A model generated the notes under the pieces. The model was not told where the DNA came from. It did not search any database and saw only the letters and a program-made list of their open reading frames with translations. DNA of 19,771 nucleotides from Frankiales bacterium (GTDB taxonomy: Bacteria > Actinomycetota > Actinomycetes > Mycobacteriales > Jatrophihabitantaceae). Made by a program: the position numbers and the translations under genes. Shown in pieces: positions 1-6,041 of this stretch (positions are counted from its first letter, which is position 1; every line of letters begins with the position of its first letter). The stretch covers positions 1 through 19,771 of the forward strand of contig JAOPUY010000163.1 in NCBI GenBank assembly GCA_025963265.1, read 5' to 3'.

Positions 1-2
1 GG

Positions 3-545
3 GCCACCCGGACGTTGATCCGGAACCTGACGGTCGTCAAAGCGCACGCGTGGGCCGCGCCGATACCCAAACGGCGGCAACGCGACGTGCTCGTGACCAC
101 GCTGATGGTCGCCTTCGGGTGGCTCCTGCTGTTCGTATTCGTGGGCCTGGTCTCGCGCTTGGACGACCTCGGGGCACCAGGCGTGCTCCTGGCCATCGTC
201 GTGGAGTCGGTGGCCAACGTCTTGGTCTGGTTCATCGTGTGCCGAAGGCTGCCCGATCGACGACGCGGATGGGTCGACCTGGTCCCGGGTTGCTTGTTGT
301 TCGGCGTCGGGCTGGCGGTCATGAACGCGATAAGCCGGGTCTACCTGCCGGCTCGCTTCGAGCATTCAGCCAGCCTGTACGGGACGTTGGGCATCGCCGG
401 GGTGATTCTTGGCTGGTTGCTGTTGATTGGCCAATTGCTGGTCGTGTCGGCCCTCGTCAACTCGATCTTGAGCGACTACCGCGCAGAGCGCACCGCGCGG
501 GCCGCCCGGGGCGCCGAAGAATCGCTAGCCATTCCCGCCGAATGA
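3..545 (+). CDS. YihY/BrkB-family integral membrane protein, C-terminal part (5' end outside window)
   Basis: The reading frame is open to the left edge, so the gene starts outside the window; the TTG at 15 is probably internal. About 180 residues are visible. They contain several hydrophobic helices, including a long one near residues 30-50 of the visible part, and end in a charged tail rich in Arg, Ala and Glu. The stretch reading YLPARFEHSASLYGTLGIAGVILGW resembles, in layout, the last helices of YihY/BrkB proteins: an amphipathic segment, then S-x-x-YG-x-LG, then a hydrophobic helix ending in a membrane-exit segment. The family is an inner-membrane family of uncertain function; older RNase BN annotations are not supported. 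The next gene follows 72 bases downstream on the same strand. I am fairly sure of the family and unsure of any role. Confidence 0.68.
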   Translation, partial: ATRTLIRNLTVVKAHAWAAPIPKRRQRDVLVTTLMVAFGWLLLFVFVGLVSRLDDLGAPGVLLAIVVESVANVLVWFIVCRRLPDRRRGWVDLVPGCLLFGVGLAVMNAISRVYLPARFEHSASLYGTLGIAGVILGWLLLIGQLLVVSALVNSILSDYRAERTARAARGAEESLAIPAE

Positions 546-617
546 TTCGCGCGGCCCTCGACGCTCTTAGCGTGGGGGCACCCCAGCGAGAAACCGATCC
601 AGGCAAGGAGCCTCCTC

Positions 618-947
618 ATGACCGAAACACCCGTTCTCGACACGCTAGGCGCGATGACCGCCGCGTCGATCGATCAGTTCAGCGCTGCTCCGGACGCGCT
701 GATCTTGATTCGCTTGGCCGCGCTCGTCGCCGTTGACGCTCCGACGCTGTCCTATCTGTCCCAGGTGGGAATCGCGGCCGATCTCGGGATCTCGATCGAA
801 GATGTCCAGAACGTGTTGGTCGCCGTAGCGCCCATCGTCGGCACGGCCCGTGTCGTCTCGGCGGCGCGCAAGATCAGCGAGGCCTTCGGCATCGCGGTCG
901 CGGTGGTGGCCGAGGAGCTTCAGGAATTCGACGCGGCCGAGGACTGA
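618..947 (+). CDS. Carboxymuconolactone-decarboxylase-like small alpha-helical protein
   Basis: This encodes a complete 109-aa protein. The ATG at 618 is preceded by an AAGGAG-type ribosome binding site about 8 bases upstream. The core (IRLAALVAVDAP, then a helix ending IEDVQNVLVAVAPIVGTARVVSAA) matches the actinobacterial carboxymuconolactone decarboxylase-like family, which shares the AhpD all-helical fold. There is no cysteine anywhere in the protein, so the CxxC redox pair of AhpD is absent and peroxidase activity of that type is not expected. Real decarboxylase activity is also doubtful; members of this subgroup are mostly uncharacterised. The last 28 bases overlap the 3' end of the convergent SulP gene, so the two transcripts would be complementary at their ends. 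Family assignment is good; function is unknown. Confidence 0.75.
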   Translation: MTETPVLDTLGAMTAASIDQFSAAPDALILIRLAALVAVDAPTLSYLSQVGIAADLGISIEDVQNVLVAVAPIVGTARVVSAARKISEAFGIAVAVVAEELQEFDAAED

Positions 948-2605
948 CCGCCCGTCCGCTCGAAGGCCCGCACCGCGTCCGGCACGCTGCTCCAGACGCG
1001 GTGCTGGCCGCGCCACCGATCCGCCTCAGCCGATCGGCGGGCCATGTCGAGCGCCCGTTGGGGAAGCGACGCGATCCACAGCGTCGTGCCGAGATCGGCG
1101 AGTTCGGCTTCCAGTTCCCGCTCTGCGGCCAGGATCGTCGTCGAGAGCATCCCCACCGAGGTGACGTCGAGCACGACCACGGCGATCGGCCGCGCTGCTG
1201 CTCGGACGGCGGCGAGAACTCGTTCCGCGACCGCGTGCACGTTCGCCGTGTAGAGCGGGACGCCGACCCGCAAGATGAGCAGGCCCGCCGCCGGCACCGC
1301 GTCAGCCGCACCGCCAGTGCCATCCGCCCCAGCAGTGCCAGCAGTGATCTGCTGCCGCTCGACCGCGACCTCGATCACCGGAGCGCTGTTCAGCTCGTGC
1401 AGCACGAGCCCGAGCGTGAGCACGACGCCGGCTCCGACGGCCACCAGTAGACCCGAGACCAACCCAAGCGCCGCGGTCACCGACGCCACCACGAACTCCG
1501 GCCGGCTGAACCGCTCGAGTTCGTGCAGCGCCGGCAGCGAGATCAAGCTCAGCGTCGCGACCACCACTAGCGAGCCGAGAGTCGCCTGGGGCAGATCGCT
1601 CAGCACCGGTCCGAGAAACAGCGCGGTCAGCACCGCGAGGACCAGGGTGCTCAGCTGGCTCAGTTGGCTCCGCGCGCCCGAGGCGATATTGGTGGCCGTC
1701 TGGCTGAAGCCGCCGGCTGGCGGCAGCGACTGGAAAAAGGACGTCGCGGTGGCGGCCACGCCGACCGTCAGCAGTTCTCGGTCGCTCTCGATCCAGGGTT
1801 CGCCCCTGCGCCGCACGCCCTTGGCCACCGACACCGTCTCCAGAAACGCCATCAAGGCGATGGCCACCGCGCCCGGGAGCAAGCCGCCCACCCGGTCGAA
1901 GGCCGGCCAGGTCGGCCGCGGCAAGCCTTGTGGGATATGGCTAATCAGCGCGATGCCATGCTGGTCGACGTGGGCCCAGGCGACGAGGACGATCCCGCCG
2001 GCGACGACGACCAGCGGCCCGGGCACCGACGGCCACAGCCGCCGAAACAGCAGCAGCACCGCGATGCTGACCGCCGACAAGGCGAGAGTCGTCGCGCTCG
2101 CCTGGTCAAGGTGGACGAGGGCATAGTGCAGCTGGGAGAAGAAGTGCCCGCTACCGCTGCCCGGCAGGCCGAGGACCTTGGGCAACTGGCCGACCGCCAC
2201 GGTCAGGCCGACCCCCGTCTTCAGGCCTAACAGCACCGCGTCGGACACGTTGCGAATGAGGTTGGCCAGCCGCAGCAATCTCGCGGCGAGCAGGATCACG
2301 CCGACCAGGAACGTCAGCGTCTCCAGGTCCGGAATCGAGCCGCCGGCCACGCCGGCGGCCAGGAGGGTCGAGGCCGACAAGGTGGCGATGGTCGACGTTG
2401 TAGAGACGCTCAAGGTGCGCGAGCCGCCGAGCAGGAAATAGATCAGCATGGGCACTAGGCAGGTGTAGATGCCGACCTGCACCGGCATCCCGGCCACGGT
2501 GGCATAGGCCATCGCCTGGGGAATCACCACGGCGCCCGCGGCCAGGCCGGCGACGAGGTCGGCCCGCAGCCAAGCGCGCCGCATTCCGCGATCCCCGCCT
2601 AGCAC
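920..2605 (-). CDS. SulP-family inorganic anion transporter with C-terminal STAS domain (copy 1)
   Basis: This is a 561-aa protein with the SulP architecture: about 10-12 hydrophobic segments over residues 15-415, then a cytoplasmic STAS domain over roughly 430-545. The family signature near the N-terminus is clear (VVIPQAMAYATVAGMPVQVG), as is the conserved region around residues 295-320 with FSQTATNIASGARSQLS. The STAS domain contains a VLDVTSVGMLS stretch, matching the loop that carries the regulatory Ser/Thr in anti-sigma antagonists. SulP proteins move sulfate, bicarbonate or other anions; the substrate cannot be read from the sequence. The chosen start is GTG at 2605, with GGAG 6 bases upstream; an in-frame ATG at 2584 is the alternative. 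It is the last gene of a minus-strand run (FGE, two DUF202 genes, SulP), 202 bases after the DUF202 pair. Confidence 0.88.
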   Translation of the reverse strand: MLGGDRGMRRAWLRADLVAGLAAGAVVIPQAMAYATVAGMPVQVGIYTCLVPMLIYFLLGGSRTLSVSTTSTIATLSASTLLAAGVAGGSIPDLETLTFLVGVILLAARLLRLANLIRNVSDAVLLGLKTGVGLTVAVGQLPKVLGLPGSGSGHFFSQLHYALVHLDQASATTLALSAVSIAVLLLFRRLWPSVPGPLVVVAGGIVLVAWAHVDQHGIALISHIPQGLPRPTWPAFDRVGGLLPGAVAIALMAFLETVSVAKGVRRRGEPWIESDRELLTVGVAATATSFFQSLPPAGGFSQTATNIASGARSQLSQLSTLVLAVLTALFLGPVLSDLPQATLGSLVVVATLSLISLPALHELERFSRPEFVVASVTAALGLVSGLLVAVGAGVVLTLGLVLHELNSAPVIEVAVERQQITAGTAGADGTGGAADAVPAAGLLILRVGVPLYTANVHAVAERVLAAVRAAARPIAVVVLDVTSVGMLSTTILAAERELEAELADLGTTLWIASLPQRALDMARRSAEADRWRGQHRVWSSVPDAVRAFERTGGQSSAASNS

Positions 2606-2686
2606 CGGGTGCTCCGCGCGCTATTGACGGCGAAGCTGGCTAGCGGACAACCCCTGAGCAGACACGGTGTTCCCTTCGCCTGATGG

Positions 2687-2694
2687 TGACGTCA
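2687..2694. promoter_or_regulatory. TGACGTCA palindrome upstream of SulP copy 1
   Basis: This is a perfect 8-bp palindrome about 80 bases upstream of the SulP start, within the 202-base gap between the DUF202 pair and SulP. It is short enough to occur by chance. The position in the only real gap of this gene run makes it a weak candidate operator. The rest of the gap is C-rich on the plus strand and shows no clear terminator hairpin. Confidence 0.2.
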
Positions 2695-2807
2695 GCTCAA
2701 ACTCCCTGCTGCGAACGGAGCAGTCCTCATACGTCGAGGATGAAGGGCGCCGGCCCCCGCGCAGCCCCTCCCCCGCCCCGTCGCCGGTCACCGCCGGACG
2801 GAACGCG

Positions 2808-3098
2808 CTAGCTCAGGGCTAAGCCCAGCGCGAGCGCCCCGCACCCGGCGGTCAACCCGGCCAGCACCATCATCCGCAACGGCGCCGCCCGCGCCGCGCC
2901 GGCCGTCGGACCGCCACCGGGCAGCCGGGCCACCAGAGCGCCGGCGATGACGAGGGCGAAGCCCCCGACGACAACCTCGGCCGGGCGGTGCCGGCTCAAC
3001 CCCAACTTGACGAGCACGGCGGCCAGGGCGAGCGCGCTCAGAATCGTGCGAGACCAGGCCAGTCGGGCGCGGACGGCCGCGTCCTGATCCGGACTCAT
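2808..3098 (-). CDS. DUF202 family small membrane protein
   Basis: This is a 96-aa protein that starts at the ATG at 3098, overlapping the TGA stop of the preceding DUF202 gene (ATGA overlap). That overlap decides the start; a longer upstream reading of this frame exists but lies inside the other gene. Residues 5-25 (DAAVRARLAWSRTILSAL) carry the short DUF202 signature of an R-x-x-LAW-x-RT type, followed by three hydrophobic helices. The family is membrane-embedded and of unknown function, and is commonly found as adjacent pairs such as this one. The overlap implies translational coupling and probably a shared complex. Confidence 0.72.
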   Translation of the reverse strand: MSPDQDAAVRARLAWSRTILSALALAAVLVKLGLSRHRPAEVVVGGFALVIAGALVARLPGGGPTAGAARAAPLRMMVLAGLTAGCGALALGLALS

Positions 3099-3472
3099 CG
3101 TCCGCTGAACACGACGAGGGCGAGCACCGTCACCCCGGACAGGACGAGCGTGCCGGCCAGCACGGCGAGGCCGCGAGTGAGCGGCAACGGAGCGTCCTGG
3201 CGCATCGCCCGTTCGCTCCGGCTCCAACGGAGGTAGGCCAGCACGGCGGCTGCGGACCCGACGGCCGCGAGGATCGCGCCCAGCACCGAACGGGCCCCGT
3301 CCAAGCGAAACGGCGGAATCAGCTGAACGACCGCCACGGCCGCGGCGATCAGCGAGAGCGAGGTGCGGATCCAGGCTAGAAACGTGCGCTCGTTGGCCAG
3401 CGAGAATCGGTAATCCGGGTCGTGGCCCTCATCCAGCCATCGCGGACGCCAACCGGTCACAGCGCAATTCAA
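3095..3472 (-). CDS. DUF202/YidH-like membrane protein
   Basis: This 125-aa protein carries the strong DUF202 signature DPDYRFSLANERTFLAWIRTSLSLIAAAVAV at residues 18-48, followed by two more helices near 58-80 and 100-122. It resembles E. coli YidH in layout; the biochemical function of the family is unknown. The start is uncertain: TTG at 3472 directly follows an in-frame stop, and GTG at 3460 is an equally reasonable start; neither has a strong ribosome binding site. It lies 40 bases after the FGE stop on the same strand and overlaps the second DUF202 gene by 4 bases, consistent with one transcript. Confidence 0.8.
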   Translation of the reverse strand: MNCAVTGWRPRWLDEGHDPDYRFSLANERTFLAWIRTSLSLIAAAVAVVQLIPPFRLDGARSVLGAILAAVGSAAAVLAYLRWSRSERAMRQDAPLPLTRGLAVLAGTLVLSGVTVLALVVFSGR

Positions 3473-3512
3473 TCATGCTCAGCCGGCGGCTCGGTTCAGT
3501 CGGCCGCCGAGG

Positions 3513-4493
3513 TCAGTTGGCCGCGCAGCGAAACCCGATGTGCGAGGTGCTGCTGCGCACCGTCTGGCCCTGTCGGGCCGGCGGGCGGTATCGAAGGCAG
3601 TAGGAGGGCGAGCAGAGATGCGAGCCGCCCTTGATCACTCGCCGGTCATCCTCAGCCAGCGGCTCGGACCGGCTTACGCCACAGCACGAGTGGCTCGCTG
3701 GCTCCCCCGTCGGCTGGAGCTCCCCCATCGGCTCGATCGGCCCGGTCGGCTCAGGCGACGGGTGGTGATCGGGGGTCCAGGTTGAGTCCGTCCACTCCCA
3801 GACGTTGCCGATCATGTCCACCAGGCCCCAGTCGTTGGCGCGATAGCGACCGACCGCTGTGGTGCTGGCCCGTCCGGTGGGATTCAAGTTCTCCCACGGG
3901 AACTGGCCGTGCCAGGTGTTGGCCATCATGCGGCCGCGCGGCGTGCGCTCCTCGCCCCAGGCAAACGTCGTGGGCGGCCGGCCGGCGCGCGCGGCGTATT
4001 CCCATTCGGTCTCCGTCGGCAGCCGCTTTCCGACCCACTCGGCGTAGGCCAGGGCGTCCTCGTAGGCCACGTGGACCACTGGGTGCTGATCTCGCCCGGC
4101 CAGCGAGCTGCCCGGGCCCTGGGGCGTGCGCCAGCTTGCCCCCGGCGCGAAAATCCACCACCGGCGCCAGTCATCGAGTGCAATCGGTCCGGAGGCCTGC
4201 TGGAAGACGAGCGAGCCCGGGACGAGGTCGGCCGGATCGGCGTCCTCCAGGCCGGGACCGGTGGGACGTCGCTCAGCGACGGTGAGGTAGCCGGTTTGCC
4301 TGACGAATCGGCCGAATTCCAGGTTGGTGACGGGGTGCGCGTCAAGGAGAAAGCCCGCGACCTCCGCCACATGCGCGGGTTTCTCCTCCGGGTAGAAGTC
4401 CTCGCTTCCCATCAGGAAGCGTCCGCCCGTGATTCGGACCATGTCCTTGGCAAAGGTCATGATCTTCCCGCTGACATTCCGCGTCGCCGTCAT
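3513..4493 (-). CDS. Formylglycine-generating enzyme (sulfatase-modifying factor family), likely active
   Basis: This is a copper-dependent oxidase of the SUMF1/FGE family, which converts the Cys of a CxPxR motif in sulfatases to formylglycine. From the ATG at 4493 the protein is 326 aa, close to bacterial FGE length. It opens with the family pattern MVRITGGRFLMGSEDFYPEEKP, then HPVTNLEFGRFV, VVHVAYEDALAYAEWVGKRLPTETEWEYAARAG, and NVWEWT. Both catalytic cysteines are present near the C-terminus as C294 and C299 in KGGSHLCSPSYCLRYRPPAR, matching human C336/C341, and the ending GFRCAAN is typical. The frame stays open to a GTG at 4613, but that would overlap the divergent gene at 4598. In-frame ATGs at 4460 and 4442 are shorter alternatives. 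The sulfatase at 18784 carries the CSPTR target, so this enzyme probably serves it. It is first in the minus-strand run with two DUF202 genes and SulP. Confidence 0.93.
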   Translation of the reverse strand: MTATRNVSGKIMTFAKDMVRITGGRFLMGSEDFYPEEKPAHVAEVAGFLLDAHPVTNLEFGRFVRQTGYLTVAERRPTGPGLEDADPADLVPGSLVFQQASGPIALDDWRRWWIFAPGASWRTPQGPGSSLAGRDQHPVVHVAYEDALAYAEWVGKRLPTETEWEYAARAGRPPTTFAWGEERTPRGRMMANTWHGQFPWENLNPTGRASTTAVGRYRANDWGLVDMIGNVWEWTDSTWTPDHHPSPEPTGPIEPMGELQPTGEPASHSCCGVSRSEPLAEDDRRVIKGGSHLCSPSYCLRYRPPARQGQTVRSSTSHIGFRCAAN

Positions 4494-4548
4494 GAGGCCA
4501 TGTTTGGCGACGGGGCCGCAAGCGACCTCATCCGGCTTGGGTGAGGTG

Positions 4549-4574
4549 CCAGTCTTACCCGCTGCCGAGACTGG
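4549..4574. promoter_or_regulatory. Inverted repeat CCAGTCT-N12-AGACTGG between divergent genes
   Basis: This has perfect 7-bp arms separated by 12 bases, in the 104-base region between the FGE gene (minus) and the 68-aa membrane protein gene (plus). The geometry fits a dimeric regulator site, and the position would let one protein control both transcripts. It also lies upstream of the ribosome binding site of the plus gene and could form an RNA hairpin. I see no convincing -35/-10 pair around it. Confidence 0.35.
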
Positions 4575-4597
4575 GACAAAGCAGCGGAGGTGTCGAC

Positions 4598-4804
4598 ATG
4601 TCAACGATCTCACGGGAGCACACAGTCCCCCGCAGTAGCTCGAGCACAGTCCGAACGAGCGGCGGCCGAAAGCAGACCACGCGCGTCGCCGCCGCGAAAT
4701 CGCGCCGCAGGGCCTGGCGGGTCGACACCCTGGTGATCCTCGGATCGCTCACGTTCACAGTCTGCTTATTCGTTCTTGGCGCCTTGCTACTACATGTCGG
4801 CTGA
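4598..4804 (+). CDS. Small single-helix membrane protein, 68 aa, unrecognised
   Basis: This small gene starts at the ATG at 4598, decided by a GGAGG ribosome binding site 7 bases upstream; a longer in-frame reading from 4541 lacks such a site. The first 42 residues are polar and very basic (many Ser, Arg and Lys, ending SRRRAWRVD). The last 26 residues form one hydrophobic helix (LVILGSLTFTVCLFVLGALLLHVG), so the predicted topology is a cytoplasmic basic tail with a C-terminal anchor. The last 11 bases overlap the presumed start of the kinase-like gene (ATG at 4794), suggesting coupled translation and a shared job at the membrane. I do not recognise a family. The strong ribosome binding site and the helix make it a likely real gene. 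Confidence 0.6.
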   Translation: MSTISREHTVPRSSSSTVRTSGGRKQTTRVAAAKSRRRAWRVDTLVILGSLTFTVCLFVLGALLLHVG

Positions 4805-5996
4805 GCTCTGGGACCAGGGAGTTCCCACTCAGCCCGGAGACCAGGCGGCTCCCATCCAGCTCGGAAGAGCGCCGGCGCCGATGTCTCGGCCCTCGGCCAC
4901 CTCTCGGCCCTCGGCCGCCTCTCGGCCGTCGGCCACCTCTCGGCCGTCGGCCACCATCGGCGGTCGCTACCAACTGCTCGCGCCGCTTCACCAAGGTCGC
5001 GAGGTGCAGGTCGTCCGCGCCCTCGACCTGCGGCTTTCGCGAGCGGTGGCGATAAAGCTGCGCATCGTGGACGATCCGGCGTCCCGCGGCGTGTTCGAGG
5101 CCGAAGTCCAGACGATGGTGAGCCTGTGCCGTCATCCGGGCCTGCTCCATCTCTACGACGCCGGGATCGACACCCAGGACGGTTGCCCGGTCGGATTCAT
5201 CGCCACCGAGCTCATGGCGACGACGCTGGGCGCCGCGATGGCCGACAACACCTTGAGCAGCCAGCAGATCGCCTGCGTCGGGCGACTCATGGCCCAAGCC
5301 CTGGCCGGCATGCATCAACGCCGCATCGCCCACCGGGGGGTGACGCCGGCGAGCGTGCTGCTCGTGGACCCCGCCTTGATCAGCGAGGCGCAGCCCTGTG
5401 CTCGGCTGGCCGACTTCAGTACCGCGCTGGCCGTCACGGGCGGCCCGGAGTCCGGACGAACGGACATGGACGACGACGTGCGCTCCCTCGGGTTGTTGCT
5501 GCTGGACGCGCTCATTGGCGCCTCGGGCGTAGCCGAGCGTCCCCCGGTCCAACCGCGCGACACGCGGCCCGCGATCCCCGACTGGCTCAATCCGGCCTGG
5601 CAAGTGCTCATCGCTGACATGTGCGCCGATGACCGGCGCAACCAGCTCTCGGCGGCCGAGGCGGCGATCCGGGTGCCGCTGGGCGCTGAGCTGAGCCGAT
5701 CAGGTTTCGCTTCGGGGCGATCGCGGCGGCCAGGGGGAAGGGGTGGTCCGAACCCGTCGGATCTCGACCAGCTCCAACCCGAGGGCGCGGACCCGTTCGA
5801 TGAGGCCGTGCAACTGGGCCTGGTCCATTTCGCCGCTGATCACAGTCACTCGCGATTCGGTGGCGAGCTGGAATTCCTCGAAAGCCTCGAGGTCAGCTGG
5901 GCGCACCGTGCCCAGCACTCGCACTTCGAACGTCACTCGCGGCATGGACCAGAGTGGCTAGTCGGCCGGCTGATGCGCCTCACCCGTCCCAGGTGA
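4794..5996 (+). CDS. Serine/threonine protein kinase homologue, probable pseudokinase
   Basis: From the ATG at 4794 the protein is 400 aa. Residues 1-54 are a Pro/Ser/Thr-rich linker containing four SRPSAT-type repeats. Residues about 57-295 form a kinase fold. The ATP-anchoring Lys (AVAIK, K88) and helix-C Glu (FEAE, E104) are kept, but the catalytic loop reads HRGVTPASVLL instead of HRDxKPxN, and DFG is DFS (207-209). The normal glycine-rich loop is not recognisable. The segment from DFS to DDDVRSLG is far shorter than a normal activation loop, with no APE motif. Phosphotransfer is therefore unlikely; a binding or scaffolding role is inferred. There is no transmembrane helix, but the gene overlaps the upstream small membrane-protein gene by 11 bases. 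The last ~98 residues (from about 5700) have no kinase character and lie opposite the antisense gene 5700-5945. Alternative starts are TTG 4776 and ATG 4881. Confidence 0.7.
   Translation: MSAELWDQGVPTQPGDQAAPIQLGRAPAPMSRPSATSRPSAASRPSATSRPSATIGGRYQLLAPLHQGREVQVVRALDLRLSRAVAIKLRIVDDPASRGVFEAEVQTMVSLCRHPGLLHLYDAGIDTQDGCPVGFIATELMATTLGAAMADNTLSSQQIACVGRLMAQALAGMHQRRIAHRGVTPASVLLVDPALISEAQPCARLADFSTALAVTGGPESGRTDMDDDVRSLGLLLLDALIGASGVAERPPVQPRDTRPAIPDWLNPAWQVLIADMCADDRRNQLSAAEAAIRVPLGAELSRSGFASGRSRRPGGRGGPNPSDLDQLQPEGADPFDEAVQLGLVHFAADHSHSRFGGELEFLESLEVSWAHRAQHSHFERHSRHGPEWLVGRLMRLTRPR
4884..4955 (+). repeat. Four tandem 18-bp repeats coding for SRPSAT units
   Basis: There are four head-to-tail copies of an 18-bp unit (consensus TCTCGGCCSTCGGCCACC, S being C or G) with one or two differences between copies. 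They encode SRPSAT, SRPSAA, SRPSAT, SRPSAT. They form the linker just before the kinase-like domain. The unit length is a multiple of three, so copy number can change without shifting the frame. Confidence 0.92.
5700..5945 (-). CDS. Small conserved protein of the DQ-LHGL-LGLELVEIRR type (antisense within the kinase-like gene)
   Basis: This 81-aa protein runs MPRVTFEVRV at the N-terminus, a variable middle, then ISGEMDQAQLHGLIERVRALGLELVEIRRV. The pattern of a strand, G-x-(M/L)-DQ-x-x-LHGL, a helix and LGLELVE(I/V)RR is one I recognise from small, uncharacterised actinobacterial proteins often encoded near regulators. It is paralogous to the protein at 11644-11892. It lies 96 bases downstream of the LuxR-type gene ending at 6042, on the same strand. 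The start is ATG 5945; the ribosome binding site is weak. The whole gene is antisense to the 3' part of the kinase-like frame. The protein pattern here is much more convincing than the kinase tail, so I consider this the true coding strand between 5700 and 5945. Confidence 0.62.
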   Translation of the reverse strand: MPRVTFEVRVLGTVRPADLEAFEEFQLATESRVTVISGEMDQAQLHGLIERVRALGLELVEIRRVRTTPSPWPPRSPRSET

Positions 5997-6041
5997 CCGC
6001 CAACGAGTCTGGCCTACGTTGGGCTGGGCGAGAGCTAAAGC

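Noticed and set aside
4494..4613. FGE N-terminal extension starting at GTG 4613
   Set aside because: It would overlap the divergent gene at 4598, is not FGE-like and has no ribosome binding site; the ATG at 4493 gives the usual length.
5701..5996. Long plus-strand C-terminal tail of the kinase-like protein as a functional domain
   Set aside because: It has the composition expected of the complement of the antisense gene and no recognisable fold; kept only as part of the open frame.
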